Shown here in pieces: positions 6,357-7,465 of a DNA stretch of 7,465 nucleotides. This stretch comes from an uncultured Opitutaceae bacterium (lineage in GTDB: Bacteria > Verrucomicrobiota > Verrucomicrobiia > Opitutales > Opitutaceae). The notes beneath the pieces are model-generated. The model worked only from the letters and a program-made list of their open reading frames with translations, was not told the origin of the DNA and made no database searches. The stretch spans positions 1-7,465 of the forward strand of contig CAKZMS010000071.1 in NCBI GenBank assembly GCA_937128785.1, given 5' to 3'. A program made the position numbers and the translations under genes. The first letter of the stretch is position 1. Every line of letters starts with the position of its first letter.

Positions 6357-7465
6357 ATGCAGAGTCTTCATGTTTTGGTGCCCGTGCTCGGCCTCATCGG
6401 TCTGGCCGTGGCCGGAACCTTGTTTTTTCGTCTCCGGCGGCAGTCGGGTGGCGAAGGTAAAGTCGCTGAGATCGGCGAGCAGATTCACTCGGGCGCGATG
6501 CTTTTCATGCGCCGGGAACTGCGGTTGATCGCGCTCTTCGCCGTCGTGGTCGGCGGCATGTTGATCTTTAAGGACCCCTGGGAGTCGCTGGCGTTTTTTC
6601 TAGGCGCGTTGGCCTCGTCGCTCGCCGGCTGGGTGGGCATGTATGCCGCGACGCACATCAACGTGCGCACCACCGTTGCGGCGCACGAGAAAGGCTCGGG
6701 CGCGGCGCTGACCACGGCATTCTTTGGCGGTTCGATCATGGGTCTCACCGTCGCCTCGATGGGGCTCCTGGGGGTGGGCGGTTTGTTTCTGTTCTTTGGG
6801 GGAACGGCCGAGGATGGGCACGTGATTCACGGCTTTGCCATGGGCGCTTCGTTGGTCGCTATCTTCTTTCGTATCGGTGGCGGCATCTTCACCAAGGCGG
6901 CTGATGTCGGCGCCGATTTGGTCGGTAAAGTGGAGGCGGGTATTCCCGAGGATGATCCGCGGAACCCGGGCGTGATCGCGGACACTGTAGGCGACAACGT
7001 CGGCGACGTGGCGGGCATGGGTTCCGATTTGTTCGAGTCCTACTGCAACGCGATGATCGCCTCGATGGCCATTGCCGCGACGTTGGTGGCCTCGCAGTGG
7101 GAAGCGATTGCCCAGAGTCCGCTCGACCTGATGTTCCTCCCGCTCGCACTGGCTTCGACCGGGCTGCTGTGCTCGTTCGTCGGCATCACGATTGTGAAGG
7201 TGTTTTCCGGTCTGGCCCCGGCCAAGGCCTTGCGGACCGGCACGATGAGTGCGGCGCTGCTGTTTGTGCTCGCGGCGGCCGGCATCATTACCTCGGCCGA
7301 TGTCAGTATGAAGGTGTGGATGTGTGTGCTGCTCGGTTCGGTCGGCGGTATCACCATCGGGCTGGCCACGGAATACTACACCGGCGGCAAGCCGATGCGT
7401 TCCATCGCCGCCGCCGCCAAGACGGGTGTCGCGACGGTGATCATTCGCGGGCTCGCGGTGGGCAT
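6357..7465 (+). CDS. hppA: Membrane-bound ion-translocating pyrophosphatase, N-terminal part (runs off right edge)
   Basis: The first 369 residues of a membrane pyrophosphatase, an integral membrane pump that couples pyrophosphate hydrolysis to export of H+ and/or Na+. Family members are usually about 670-800 residues, so roughly half is present. The first membrane helix is at ~5-24. A cytoplasmic loop follows with IGEQIHSGAMLFMRREL, the usual EGA-FL-reY-type segment. The catalytic loop is intact: RIGGGIFTKAADVGADLVGK from ~172, with the family DX7KXE signature as D183, K191 and E193, then EDDPRNPGVIADTVGDNVGD and DLFESY. Further helices follow, up to EYYTGG (~339-344). Glu227 in DLFES occupies what I recall as the bacterial/Na+-type position. 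The plant H+-pump type has the acidic residue four places later, where this protein has Asn231. The residue deciding K+ dependence lies beyond the window. The start ATG places the first helix correctly, and no Shine-Dalgarno is seen. Confidence 0.95.
   Translation, partial: MQSLHVLVPVLGLIGLAVAGTLFFRLRRQSGGEGKVAEIGEQIHSGAMLFMRRELRLIALFAVVVGGMLIFKDPWESLAFFLGALASSLAGWVGMYAATHINVRTTVAAHEKGSGAALTTAFFGGSIMGLTVASMGLLGVGGLFLFFGGTAEDGHVIHGFAMGASLVAIFFRIGGGIFTKAADVGADLVGKVEAGIPEDDPRNPGVIADTVGDNVGDVAGMGSDLFESYCNAMIASMAIAATLVASQWEAIAQSPLDLMFLPLALASTGLLCSFVGITIVKVFSGLAPAKALRTGTMSAALLFVLAAAGIITSADVSMKVWMCVLLGSVGGITIGLATEYYTGGKPMRSIAAAAKTGVATVIIRGLAVG

Overview
The window is GC-rich and gene-dense. It most likely comes from a Verrucomicrobiota chromosome, probably of the Opitutales/Opitutaceae type. 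This placement is inference from three things. A secreted beta-helix protein ends in a tandem ~127-residue C-terminal module of the kind I associate with secreted proteins of that group. None of the start codons has a convincing Shine-Dalgarno sequence. The mix of neighbours (SelO, a YghX-type hydrolase, membrane pyrophosphatase) also fits. I see no tRNA, rRNA, CRISPR array, phage or transposase gene.

Layout: (1) 1-99, minus strand, the first 33 codons of a SelO/YdiU protein AMPylase running off the left edge. (2) 210-1103, plus strand, a YghX-type dienelactone-hydrolase-family enzyme with a twin-arginine-like leader, divergent from selO. (3) 1124-3826, minus strand, a 900-residue secreted right-handed beta-helix protein, probably polysaccharide-active, with two C-terminal repeat modules. 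It converges on gene 2 with a gap of only 20 bases. (4) 3948-5339, minus strand, an ADP-ribosylglycohydrolase-fold protein with a lipoprotein signal peptide. It lies 121 bases upstream of gene 3 on the same strand, so co-transcription is possible. (5) 5507-6286, plus strand, a 259-residue protein of unknown function, divergent from gene 4. (6) 6357 to the right edge, plus strand, the N-terminal half of a membrane-bound ion-pumping pyrophosphatase (HppA).

The most unusual structure is at 4497-4562, inside gene 4. It is a 66-base, codon-aligned, nearly perfect inverted repeat (22 of 23 positions pair), and each arm is itself a small hairpin. It looks like a REP/RPE-type palindromic element that inserted in frame into a coding sequence and is translated as 22 extra residues, while the metal-binding motifs on both sides stay intact. 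A further small hairpin abuts it.

The genes do not form an obvious single pathway. Three of the six encoded proteins carry export signals (Tat-like, Sec and lipoprotein), so the middle of the window is devoted to envelope or extracellular functions. It is flanked by housekeeping-type genes (selO, hppA).
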